A DNA stretch of 64,000 bases from positions 62,001 to 126,000 of the forward strand of contig NZ_JAHBGI010000003.1 of NCBI RefSeq assembly GCF_018500185.1, written 5' to 3'. Positions 1 to 7,502 of the stretch are shown piece after piece. The DNA is from Litoribacter ruber. GTDB lineage: Bacteria > Bacteroidota > Bacteroidia > Cytophagales > Cyclobacteriaceae. Each line of letters starts with the position of its first letter. The stretch's first letter is position 1. The notes beneath the pieces were generated by a model, which saw only the letters and a list, made by a program, of their open reading frames with translations, was not told where the DNA came from and did no database searches. A program made the position numbers and the translations under genes.

Positions 1-554
1 CTGCCGCTTACTGAGTTTTGCTTGATATCCAGTTTTTTACCAATTTCCTGCTGAGTGATTTTTGGATTTTGCAAAACCAGCTGGACTAGCTCTGCTGAGG
101 GGGCGGTCCATTTATCCATAAACAATCCTGCCAGTCTCAACATCAAATTTATATCCTGGTCAAACTCAGGCCATGAAGTTAGTAGCCCCAAATTGGTTTT
201 ATCCTTTGCCAGTCTGTCAAATTTCTCACCTGCAAAAACAAATGCCTCGCCATTGCTTTCCGAAATCCTTTCGGCTTCAAATGTCTTTTTTCCTATACCG
301 ATGGCCATACGAACATCCAGGTTTTTCCCCGTCTCTGTCTCCACAGACCGGATCAAAGCTTTGATCTGAAAAGCAGCCGTCAAAACATCCTGAACCTCCC
401 CTATCTCCAGTTGAAAAAAATCACCCCACAGGATTTCCCAATCAGCATTTGCCCTACCCCACTCACTCAAAAGCTTCTTTAGCGGTTCCAGCCAGATGGC
501 TTGGTTTTCTACCGCCCTACTATTTATAATATCCCCTTTAATTACTGCTATCAT
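1..554 (-). CDS. SatD-family regulator-like protein (3' end cut by window edge)
   Basis: The reverse strand is open from an ATG at 554 to the left edge, giving about 184 residues. The start reads MIAVIKGDIINSR, which matches the conserved opening of Bacteroidota SatD-family proteins. The middle holds RMAIGIG and SESNGEAFVFAGE, also typical of that family. The visible C-terminus (QQEIGKKLDIKQNSVSGR) looks like the recognition part of a winged helix-turn-helix, so a DNA-binding role is likely. The stop lies outside the window. SatD proteins are poorly characterised; the name is from family recall and the regulatory role is inferred. Three operator-like repeats lie 30 to 106 bases upstream of this start, which suggests autoregulation. 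Confidence 0.8.
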   Translation of the reverse strand, partial: MIAVIKGDIINSRAVENQAIWLEPLKKLLSEWGRANADWEILWGDFFQLEIGEVQDVLTAAFQIKALIRSVETETGKNLDVRMAIGIGKKTFEAERISESNGEAFVFAGEKFDRLAKDKTNLGLLTSWPEFDQDINLMLRLAGLFMDKWTAPSAELVQLVLQNPKITQQEIGKKLDIKQNSVSG

Positions 555-583
555 TCTTCTCCATTATTACAGGCATCTCCATA

Positions 584-660
584 TTATCGCCTAATCAAAC
601 GATAATCACAAATATCGTCTAAATAAACGATATTTTAAAATATCTCTCAAACAAACGATA
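584..660. promoter_or_regulatory. Three phased 21-bp operator-like repeats upstream of the SatD-like gene
   Basis: Three 21-bp copies lie at 584-604, 612-632 and 640-660, with starts exactly 28 bp apart. Each ends in AAACGATA and begins with a TATC(G) arm, so each is an imperfect palindrome (TATCG...CGATA). The third copy has lost the G of the left arm. They lie just before the SatD-like ATG at 554 and 134 bases before the divergent oxidoreductase. Binding by the SatD-like protein is an inference. Confidence 0.7.
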
Positions 661-793
661 TACCACTAACTCATTATTAATTTAAATAGCTGAAAAATAA
701 CAGCTTGAAACATTGATTTTCACGAGTTAGGATGAAGAGGAACGAAACCAATAAAGTCACCGTTTTGATAGCAGACTAATTCCGTACTGAATT

Positions 794-1825
794 TTGAGAA
801 CAACCTTACCTATTTCGATTTTGGATCTGGCTATCCTCAAGGAGAATTTTGATGCCAGAGACGCTTACCGCAGGAGTTTGGAATTGGCCCAAAAGGCTGA
901 AGACTGGGGATATAGCAGATTTTGGCTGGCCGAGCACCATAACATGCCCTACGTGGGCAGTTCCGCCCCAACGGTATTGATGGGGTATATTGCTCAGGGC
1001 ACAAAAAAAATCCGAATAGGCTCCGGGGGTATAATGCTTCCCAATCACAGCCCCTTGATCGTGGCTGAGCAAATCGGTGTTCTGGAATCGCTCTATCCTG
1101 ACAGAATAGACCTAGGACTGGGCAGAGCACCGGGCACAGACCAGAAAACGGCCTCAGTGCTACGAAGAGGGCGGGTGGAAACAATCCAGGAATTCCCTAA
1201 AGACCTCAGCGAGCTTCAGCAGTATTTTTCCAAATCCAATTTTGACAAATCGGTAAGGGCTTTTCCATCGGAAGGCCTCCACGTTCCTTTTTACATTTTA
1301 GGATCGAGCATGAGTAGTGCCGCGCTGGCCGCTGAAAGGGGACTCCCCTATGTGTTTGCCAGTCATTTTGCCCCCACATATTTCCTGCAAGCCACCAAAT
1401 ATTACAAAGATAACTTCCGTCCATCTCCTGACTGCCAAAGGCCATATGTAATCTCATGCGTGAATGTAATTGCCGCAGAAAATGAAGAGAAAGCGCACAG
1501 ATTGGCTACCTCTTTTTATCAGATGGCTTTGGGAATTGTCAGAGGAAAATCTTACCCTTTGCGTCCGCCAGTTAAGAGCATGCAAGACATTTGGACTCCC
1601 CAAGAAGCTGCTGCCATTCAAAATATGATGGCTTGCACCTTTATTGGCACCAAGGAAACTATAAAGGCGGAAATGGAAAGCTTTCTAGATCAGACTAAAG
1701 TCGATGAGATCATGGTCACTACCAACATTTATGATCATGAGGACCGGCTGAAGTCATTTGAACTAACCGCAGAAGTTTTTCAAAAAATAGCAAAAACAGC
1801 AGAGGTAGAAACATCAAGAGGGTAA
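794..1825 (+). CDS. LLM-class flavin-dependent oxidoreductase (luciferase-like)
   Basis: This 343-residue protein belongs to the bacterial luciferase-like monooxygenase family, which uses FMNH2 or F420 on small substrates. The substrate here is unknown. Seen motifs are SILDLAI near the N-terminus, the LAEHHNMP segment at about 46-53, then GSGGIMLPNHSPL and LGLGRAPGTD, as in the MsnO8-like subgroup. An in-frame stop at 788-790 leaves TTG at 794 (or ATT at 791) as the only plausible start, so the gene uses a non-ATG codon. No clear Shine-Dalgarno is visible. It appears to be a single-gene transcript, divergent from the SatD-like regulator and convergent with the amylase gene. Confidence 0.88.
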   Translation: MRTTLPISILDLAILKENFDARDAYRRSLELAQKAEDWGYSRFWLAEHHNMPYVGSSAPTVLMGYIAQGTKKIRIGSGGIMLPNHSPLIVAEQIGVLESLYPDRIDLGLGRAPGTDQKTASVLRRGRVETIQEFPKDLSELQQYFSKSNFDKSVRAFPSEGLHVPFYILGSSMSSAALAAERGLPYVFASHFAPTYFLQATKYYKDNFRPSPDCQRPYVISCVNVIAAENEEKAHRLATSFYQMALGIVRGKSYPLRPPVKSMQDIWTPQEAAAIQNMMACTFIGTKETIKAEMESFLDQTKVDEIMVTTNIYDHEDRLKSFELTAEVFQKIAKTAEVETSRG

Positions 1826-1839
1826 CCCCCTTTTGATGT
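1811..1839. terminator. Hairpin over the oxidoreductase stop codon
   Basis: ACATCAAGAGGG (1811-1822) pairs with CCCTTTTGATGT (1828-1839) around the TAA stop. The 12-bp stem has one G-T pair, followed by only a short T run. It lies between convergent genes and may act on both strands. Confidence 0.5.
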
Positions 1840-1908
1840 TTCCTTCTCAACAGTGTCACGTCCTAATTTTTCTTGACAGGTTTTCTCTGAGGCTCTTTGG
1901 TTACTTTG

Positions 1909-1935
1909 CCATCCGACATCGGACATCCGACACCC
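1909..1935. repeat. Short degenerate intergenic repeat (CCGACATCGGACATC type)
   Basis: The stretch repeats the units ATCCGACATC and GGACATCCGACA head to tail just before the end of the amylase gene. It is a low-complexity palindromic repeat of a kind scattered between genes in Cytophagales genomes. No function is evident. Confidence 0.5.
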
Positions 1936-1943
1936 CACACCGG

Positions 1944-4724
1944 TCATTCCTTCACAAACCTCTTCCTCACCACATTATTGCTGTTGTACATCTCTATCAC
2001 ATACACACCCGGCCGGATGGATTGAAGCCCCACATTGACAAACTCGCTTTCTAAGCTACCTTCCTGGAGCATTTGTCCGGTCACATCCATGATGCGATAA
2101 TTGGCTTGTCCAAAACCATTCGGTAATTCAATATTTAATGAATTTGAGGCTGGCACTGGGTATAATTTTAACCCCTCGAGGCTTGGCTTTTCCTCCACAC
2201 TTAATATCGGGTCATTAAAGAGTATTTCCTCCTCAGGCTTTTCCAATGGCACACTTGTGAAAATATGGAACTGATTTGGAGCAAAATCCAAACGGTAAAT
2301 GCTTCCACCAACTGAAATCTGCTCGCCAGAAAGGTAGTCATACCAGACCCCTGAGGAAGGAAAATTGACAGAAGCCTGCTCGGCGTCCTCCAAACCAAAA
2401 TTCCCAACCACGAACACATCCATATCAGTATGCTTAAGAGAAATGGTTTTGATCAATCCGTTCAGACTCAAATTCACTTCCTCAGGACGGTTGAACACCT
2501 CATGCTGATCCTTTAGCCTGATCATGGCCCTGTAGAGGTAATACAGTCGCAGGCGGTCCTCATCATCAAGATACTCCCACTTGGTGGGCTTGATACCCAG
2601 CCGGTCATCGTTTAGCTCCACATCATAGCCAAATTCACCAAACTGCCAGATCATCTTCGGCCCTGGGATGCCAAAGTAGAAGGCAGTCAAAAGTTGCTTT
2701 CTGTTGACTGCATGGGTGAGATTCCTTAGATTAACAGGAGACGTGGCCCCACGGGTCAAGGTTTCAAACATCACCCTTTCTTCATCATGGCTTTCCATGT
2801 AAGCGATTAAGTGATTTTTCGACCAATTGCGAGTTTCATAATAAGCTCCATTGAAATTTCGGCTCAAGCCCCTACCCATTTCCCGGAAAGGATGGTTCAT
2901 ATTGCCCCAAAGCATCATCCCATAATCGGCAAGGATAGTCTCTTCGGAATTGTCCGCAAAATGCTCCAAAATCACATAAGCATCAGGATGGTTGGCCTTG
3001 ATGCGGTCATAAATGTGTTTCCAGATTTCGATTCTGGACTCATCTAGCTGCGACCACAACCCCACATCATCACCTGAATTGACTTGGGTAAAGCCCTTAC
3101 TCAAATCAAACCTATATCCATCAAACTTATATTCGGTGAGCCAATAATTGTTAACTGAATCCACAAACTCCCTGGTGTAAGGGCTTTCATGGTTAAAATC
3201 ATAGCCCACATTAAATGGATGTCTGGCCACTCTATTGAGCCAAGGGTTATCCTCAGTGGGAGCGCCATAGTCCCCGTCATTGTAAAGCCTCACAAATGGG
3301 GATTGGCCAAACGCATGGTTCAATACCATATCTAACAGCACCACCATGCCTCTTTTGTGGGCTTCATCTATGAGTTCTTTAAGGTCATTTTTCGTCCCGT
3401 AAAATTTATCAGGGGCAAAAAAGAATGACGGGTTGTATCCCCAAGACAGGTTGCCTTCAAATTCTTTTATGGGCATTAGTTCAAGGGCATTAATCCCCAA
3501 ATCCTGCAGGTAATCCAACCTTTCGGTCACGGCCTTGTAAGTCCGTCGGTCATCAAAATCCCTTACGAGCAGTTCATAAATTACCAATTCCTCTGGTGCA
3601 GGTTTTTCATAATTCAGGTGTTTCCATTCATATGGCTGTTGGGCAGTCTGGAAGTAGGTGGCCTGAAATTCAGTTTGTCCATCTGGAAAAGGAAGCAGGC
3701 CAGGATACCTGTTTTGATCAATGATTTCCTGGTCGTGAAATGGATCGGAAGTTTTATCGGCATACGGGTCCCCGATGCGGATGTCGCCGTCTACCAAATA
3801 CTGAAAAATATACTCCCTGCCAGGTTCCACATCCGTAAGAGTAAACCAAAACATTTCCCCATCGGGAGTCATTGTCATCTGATAATCCGGATCAACTTGC
3901 CAGTCATTGAAATCCCCGATCAAGAATACGTTTTTCTTTCCCGGAGCCTCCAATACAAAAGTCACCTCTGTATCAGAATTGTAGTTGATTCCCTTTCTGG
4001 CTCCTATCGGAAAATCTCCCCTAGGGCTTTCAGCCACTACGGAAATCCTCATGCTACGCTCTGCAGTTTCCCCATTGGCAACCGCCTTGGCAAGCACCTC
4101 AAAATTTCCTGCCTCTGTAGCGATAAACGTATAATCCAGCGATGAAGAGTTGGCTTCAGAAGCGACAAGGCTGCCATTGATCTCAAGGCTTAAATCTCCT
4201 TCATCCGAAGTGGAAAAGGAGATGTTTTGACTGTCCCCTATTTCAAGCATGACCGTAGACCTGGTAGGCTCTGTAAACTGGAGATCAAACCCCTGGCTGA
4301 GGTTGATGAAAAAATCTTGGTGGGTTTCAGTTTTTCCTTCTCGCGAACCGTCCCGGTTTCTGAACACCAGCCCTATTCTATAAATGGTCTGTTCGCTTGA
4401 AGGCTCGAAAAGTTCATTTGGGGTAAGGGTATATTCCCAGATATCCCCTTCCACTCTGCTCATTCTGGCCTCTTCAATATCTTGTCCCCAATCAAATGGG
4501 ACAATTTCCCACGAAGTTGAGTTGGGTCCGGCTATTACAGCGCCTAGATGCACATATACCTGATCTGCGCCCTGAAGCCCTGAGGTACCCTGGGTGGCAT
4601 CATATCTTATGGTTAGAGGAGCATTTGCTTTGGGAAATTCCGGATCTGTGGTAATTTGGGCCTGAACTGCCACCGGCAGTAAGACAATCACCCAAAGTAA
4701 AAGTGAAGTAAAAGTTGCTTTCAT
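1944..4724 (-). CDS. Secreted GH13 alpha-amylase-type enzyme with T9SS sorting domain
   Basis: Predicted to hydrolyse alpha-glucans such as starch outside the cell or at its surface. From the ATG at 4724 it has 926 residues, beginning with the signal peptide MKATFTSLLLWVIVLLP. An ATG at 4760 is in frame but sits inside a terminator hairpin, so it was rejected. Order of parts: N-terminal beta domains, a CBM48-like segment (VFLIGDFNDW, about 270), then the GH13 barrel. The barrel holds region I DMVLNHAF (about 461), II GYRFDLSKG (about 538, nucleophile Asp), III VILEHF (about 585, acid/base Glu) and IV ESHDEER (about 643). The last 80 or so residues (LKLYPVPASNSLNIELP ... RKRFVKE) form a type A T9SS sorting domain. 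It is the last gene of the minus-strand sus-like cluster, separated from it by a terminator. Confidence 0.93.
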   Translation of the reverse strand: MKATFTSLLLWVIVLLPVAVQAQITTDPEFPKANAPLTIRYDATQGTSGLQGADQVYVHLGAVIAGPNSTSWEIVPFDWGQDIEEARMSRVEGDIWEYTLTPNELFEPSSEQTIYRIGLVFRNRDGSREGKTETHQDFFINLSQGFDLQFTEPTRSTVMLEIGDSQNISFSTSDEGDLSLEINGSLVASEANSSSLDYTFIATEAGNFEVLAKAVANGETAERSMRISVVAESPRGDFPIGARKGINYNSDTEVTFVLEAPGKKNVFLIGDFNDWQVDPDYQMTMTPDGEMFWFTLTDVEPGREYIFQYLVDGDIRIGDPYADKTSDPFHDQEIIDQNRYPGLLPFPDGQTEFQATYFQTAQQPYEWKHLNYEKPAPEELVIYELLVRDFDDRRTYKAVTERLDYLQDLGINALELMPIKEFEGNLSWGYNPSFFFAPDKFYGTKNDLKELIDEAHKRGMVVLLDMVLNHAFGQSPFVRLYNDGDYGAPTEDNPWLNRVARHPFNVGYDFNHESPYTREFVDSVNNYWLTEYKFDGYRFDLSKGFTQVNSGDDVGLWSQLDESRIEIWKHIYDRIKANHPDAYVILEHFADNSEETILADYGMMLWGNMNHPFREMGRGLSRNFNGAYYETRNWSKNHLIAYMESHDEERVMFETLTRGATSPVNLRNLTHAVNRKQLLTAFYFGIPGPKMIWQFGEFGYDVELNDDRLGIKPTKWEYLDDEDRLRLYYLYRAMIRLKDQHEVFNRPEEVNLSLNGLIKTISLKHTDMDVFVVGNFGLEDAEQASVNFPSSGVWYDYLSGEQISVGGSIYRLDFAPNQFHIFTSVPLEKPEEEILFNDPILSVEEKPSLEGLKLYPVPASNSLNIELPNGFGQANYRIMDVTGQMLQEGSLESEFVNVGLQSIRPGVYVIEMYNSNNVVRKRFVKE

Positions 4725-4738
4725 AGGCAAATTGGGTT

Positions 4739-4773
4739 TAAAAAAAGCTACCGGGCACATACCCGGTAGCTTT
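4739..4773 (-). terminator. Rho-independent terminator between susE-like gene and amylase gene
   Basis: AGCTACCGGG (4746-4755) and CCCGGTAGCT (4762-4771) form a perfect 10-bp stem with a 6-nt loop. On the minus strand it is followed by seven T. It lies 18 bases after the SusE/F-like stop and 15 bases before the amylase ATG, so it probably lowers amylase expression relative to the upstream genes or processes the message. Confidence 0.85.
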
Positions 4774-4790
4774 ATATAAAATTTGAATTG

Positions 4791-5834
4791 TTAATTCTTA
4801 ACTATTGAATACGTAATTTCACCAGGTACTTTCCAATCCATTGTGATGGTATAGTTTCCATCTTCCTCAACCGGAATATTTGGTCCACCTTGTTCAAGGA
4901 CACCACCTTCAGGACTATTAGCGCCATAATCAATATCCCAAACATTATCAGCCCTAAACTTCATTTCTCCAGCTACCAAATCTAATGTTAATGTCAAAAC
5001 GTTTTCATCAGCATTAAACTCCAATGGTGTGTCAGTTTCCCAATCACCTGGAGTGGCACTACCTATAATACCCCAAACTCTTCTTGTCCCGATTTCGTAA
5101 GTTCCTGCATTCAAATCAACTTTTAATCTGAATGTTCCGAATGGTTCATCTAGGATAATATCTGGTCCGTTTTGTTCCAAAACGCCATTAACTCCACCGT
5201 AGTTGACATCCCAGTTTGGCTCTTCATTTACTTTAAAAGCTCCTGAACCACCAAGGATGTGTACATAACCTTCGTAAACATCATCACCTTCCACAGAGTA
5301 AATTACGGTGTTTTCATTGCCAGGATTCCATCCTTGGTAATCACCAGGCACGTACATTCTTGGGAAAGTCAATGCTGCCAAATAAGGTGTTACCACCATA
5401 GTAATAGGGGAAGAGTAATTAGCCGCAACAGCGGATCCCACTGAAGATCTAACCCTAATTTCAATTTCTGCTTCTTCTTCTGGTGCTAAGCCTTTTCCAA
5501 CTAACTTCTGGTTAAATTCCGCATAAGAAAGGTCCAATGAAGTCCCGTTGGTTGTTCCTACCTCAGTTGGGTTGGCAAATTCATTACCCGCCACATCCAT
5601 TTGTACCGTATAGCTTACTGCCGCAGAATAGCCAAAGTCGGCAGGCTCATAGTTGAAAACCATTCTCTCTCCGGCGTCTTCCTCAGTTAACACGAATGAC
5701 TGGCCTGCTGAGGGGCTGGTTATTGTAGCGGCTTCAGGATTTTCGCTGATCCTGACCTGCTCCATTTCCTCAGTACATGCCCAGGCAAAAGCCAGGGCAA
5801 ATACTGCAAAGAATATATTAAATAAAGATTTCAT
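4791..5834 (-). CDS. SusE/SusF-like outer-membrane starch-binding lipoprotein
   Basis: The 347-residue protein starts MKSLFNIFFAVFALAFAWAC, a lipoprotein signal with Cys20 as the likely acylated residue. It is followed by an immunoglobulin-like SusE N-terminal domain (about 30-150). The C-terminal half has two related modules containing NWDVNYGG...VLEQNGPDI and VWDIDYGA...VLEQGGPNI, which resemble the tandem starch-binding modules of SusE/SusF. The Trp residues in each module are candidate glucan-stacking residues. It follows the SusD-like gene by 18 bases and should be cotranscribed with susC and susD. Its role is surface capture of malto-oligosaccharides beside the SusCD transporter. Assignment as E rather than F cannot be made from sequence alone. 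Confidence 0.9.
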   Translation of the reverse strand: MKSLFNIFFAVFALAFAWACTEEMEQVRISENPEAATITSPSAGQSFVLTEEDAGERMVFNYEPADFGYSAAVSYTVQMDVAGNEFANPTEVGTTNGTSLDLSYAEFNQKLVGKGLAPEEEAEIEIRVRSSVGSAVAANYSSPITMVVTPYLAALTFPRMYVPGDYQGWNPGNENTVIYSVEGDDVYEGYVHILGGSGAFKVNEEPNWDVNYGGVNGVLEQNGPDIILDEPFGTFRLKVDLNAGTYEIGTRRVWGIIGSATPGDWETDTPLEFNADENVLTLTLDLVAGEMKFRADNVWDIDYGANSPEGGVLEQGGPNIPVEEDGNYTITMDWKVPGEITYSIVKN

Positions 5835-5852
5835 GCTTCTTCTAATTTTAGA

Positions 5853-7448
5853 TTAATAACCTTGGTTCTGTACCAATGTAGGGTTGGCGATCAAATCTGC
5901 CTGAGGAAGTGGGTATAGGTTTCTGGAAGCAGGCGTACTTGCTCCATTGAATGATCCACCTTTCCACTGCCATACATAATCCCCACCGGTGTATCTGCCG
6001 AATCTGATCAAGTCAGTTCTTCTGTGAGCTTCCCACTTCAACTCTCTGGCTCTTTCGTCAATGATGAAATCCAGGTTAAGCTGGTTTGCAGCAATATTAC
6101 CGCTCGCATCACCATAAGCTCTTTCTCTCAACTCATTGATAAAGGTCAACGCCTGCGCCTGGCTTCCACCAGAACCGCCTCTCAATACCGCTTCGGCATA
6201 CATCAGGTAAGCGTCCGCCAATCTAAACATTGGGAAATCAACACTCACGTGATCGTTGATAGGGCCGTCAGGTCTGGCGTCAGTAGTGCTAAGCACATTT
6301 CTGAATTTCACTACACCATAGCCATCCTGGAAAGTTGAAACACTTTCAATATCAGCTTGGTGACCTGAAGTGTATAACCAACCTCTTGCATCAGGCTCAC
6401 CATTTAAGCCAGGGTAAAGATTGGCTACTTCAGGCCTAATTCTCAATCCCTGCCATCCACCTGGAACGCCAAAGTTGATGTTTGAAGCCATGTCACCACC
6501 TATCGCCGCATTGATCAAAAATGTAGCGCCACCCCAAGCCATTGTGCTTACTTGGTCAAAAGCAATAGGGAAAATGATTTCAGGAGAATTATCATTGTCA
6601 GCAAGGAACAAGTGGTTGTAGTTTGGCTCCAAAGAATAGCCAGCTCCAATCACTTCATTCAATTGGGCAAGTGCTTCTGTATATCTGGCTTCACCAGTGT
6701 ACACTTCGGCATTCAAATACAATTTGGCCAAAAGCATTCTCGCTGCACCCTGATCTGCTCTCGCATATTCATGCTGACCAGCTGGCACCATCTGAGGGAT
6801 GATCTCTACCAACTCACTTTCGATGTAGTTGAAAAGATCTCTTCTCTGAATCTGCTCTGGGAAGAATGAACCTACCACATCTGCTTCAGTCACAAACGGA
6901 ACGTTTCCGTAAAGATCCAAAGCATGGTAGTAAGAAAGGGCTCTAAGGAATCTCGCCTCGGTTCTATAACCTCTTGCGGTATTCTGGTTAGCTTCTGAAA
7001 TTCCTCTAGAAGCCATGTTTTCATCACTTAGCTCACGGATAAACTCATTAGCCAAAGTGATTTGGTAAAAAATCCTGTAGTACATAGCGGCAATGAAGCC
7101 GTTGTCAGCAGAATAAGTCATAGTGTTCAAGGTTGGAAGACCCTCATCATTCCAAGCGATGATTGCCTCATCAGTTGGAAGTTGCTGAAGTTTCCAGTAT
7201 GCACGAAGGTAAGTGGAAGCACCCTCATCCTGGCCGCCAATATCACCACGGCCATCAGGTCCAGATTGGCCGGATACGGCTAAACCACCGTACAGTTTAG
7301 CCAACACTTGGATATAGTTATCAAAATCTTCATATACCTGAATGGAGGTGAGCTCATTGAAGGGCTCCAAATCCAAGTCGGTACAGGAGGTGAATGAGAA
7401 AAAGGTCCCCATCACCAATGCCATTATTTTTAGAAATTGTTTTTTCAT
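5853..7448 (-). CDS. SusD/RagB-family outer-membrane nutrient-binding lipoprotein
   Basis: SusD-like proteins are surface lids that bind oligosaccharides and feed the SusC channel. The preferred start at 7448 (MKKQFLKIMALVMG) gives 531 residues with lipobox FSFTSC and Cys as anchor, followed by the acidic TDLDLEP typical of exported SusD lipoproteins. An in-frame ATG at 7490 would put charged residues before the signal, so it was not used. The C-terminus has FIIDERARELKWEAHRRTDLIRFGRYTGGDYVW and NPTLVQNQGY, conserved in SusD_RagB proteins. It lies 54 bases after susC. Position beside SusE/F and an amylase points to starch or maltodextrin as ligand (inference). Confidence 0.95.
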   Translation of the reverse strand: MKKQFLKIMALVMGTFFSFTSCTDLDLEPFNELTSIQVYEDFDNYIQVLAKLYGGLAVSGQSGPDGRGDIGGQDEGASTYLRAYWKLQQLPTDEAIIAWNDEGLPTLNTMTYSADNGFIAAMYYRIFYQITLANEFIRELSDENMASRGISEANQNTARGYRTEARFLRALSYYHALDLYGNVPFVTEADVVGSFFPEQIQRRDLFNYIESELVEIIPQMVPAGQHEYARADQGAARMLLAKLYLNAEVYTGEARYTEALAQLNEVIGAGYSLEPNYNHLFLADNDNSPEIIFPIAFDQVSTMAWGGATFLINAAIGGDMASNINFGVPGGWQGLRIRPEVANLYPGLNGEPDARGWLYTSGHQADIESVSTFQDGYGVVKFRNVLSTTDARPDGPINDHVSVDFPMFRLADAYLMYAEAVLRGGSGGSQAQALTFINELRERAYGDASGNIAANQLNLDFIIDERARELKWEAHRRTDLIRFGRYTGGDYVWQWKGGSFNGASTPASRNLYPLPQADLIANPTLVQNQGY

Positions 7449-7502
7449 CTTTTCAATATTTTTAACAATCAAAGAGTCAGACCCTTTCATTGGTTGAGTC
7501 CA

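Noticed and set aside
55-369. Open frames on the plus strand at the left edge
   Set aside because: They oppose a well-supported SatD-like gene on the minus strand and have no recognisable features.
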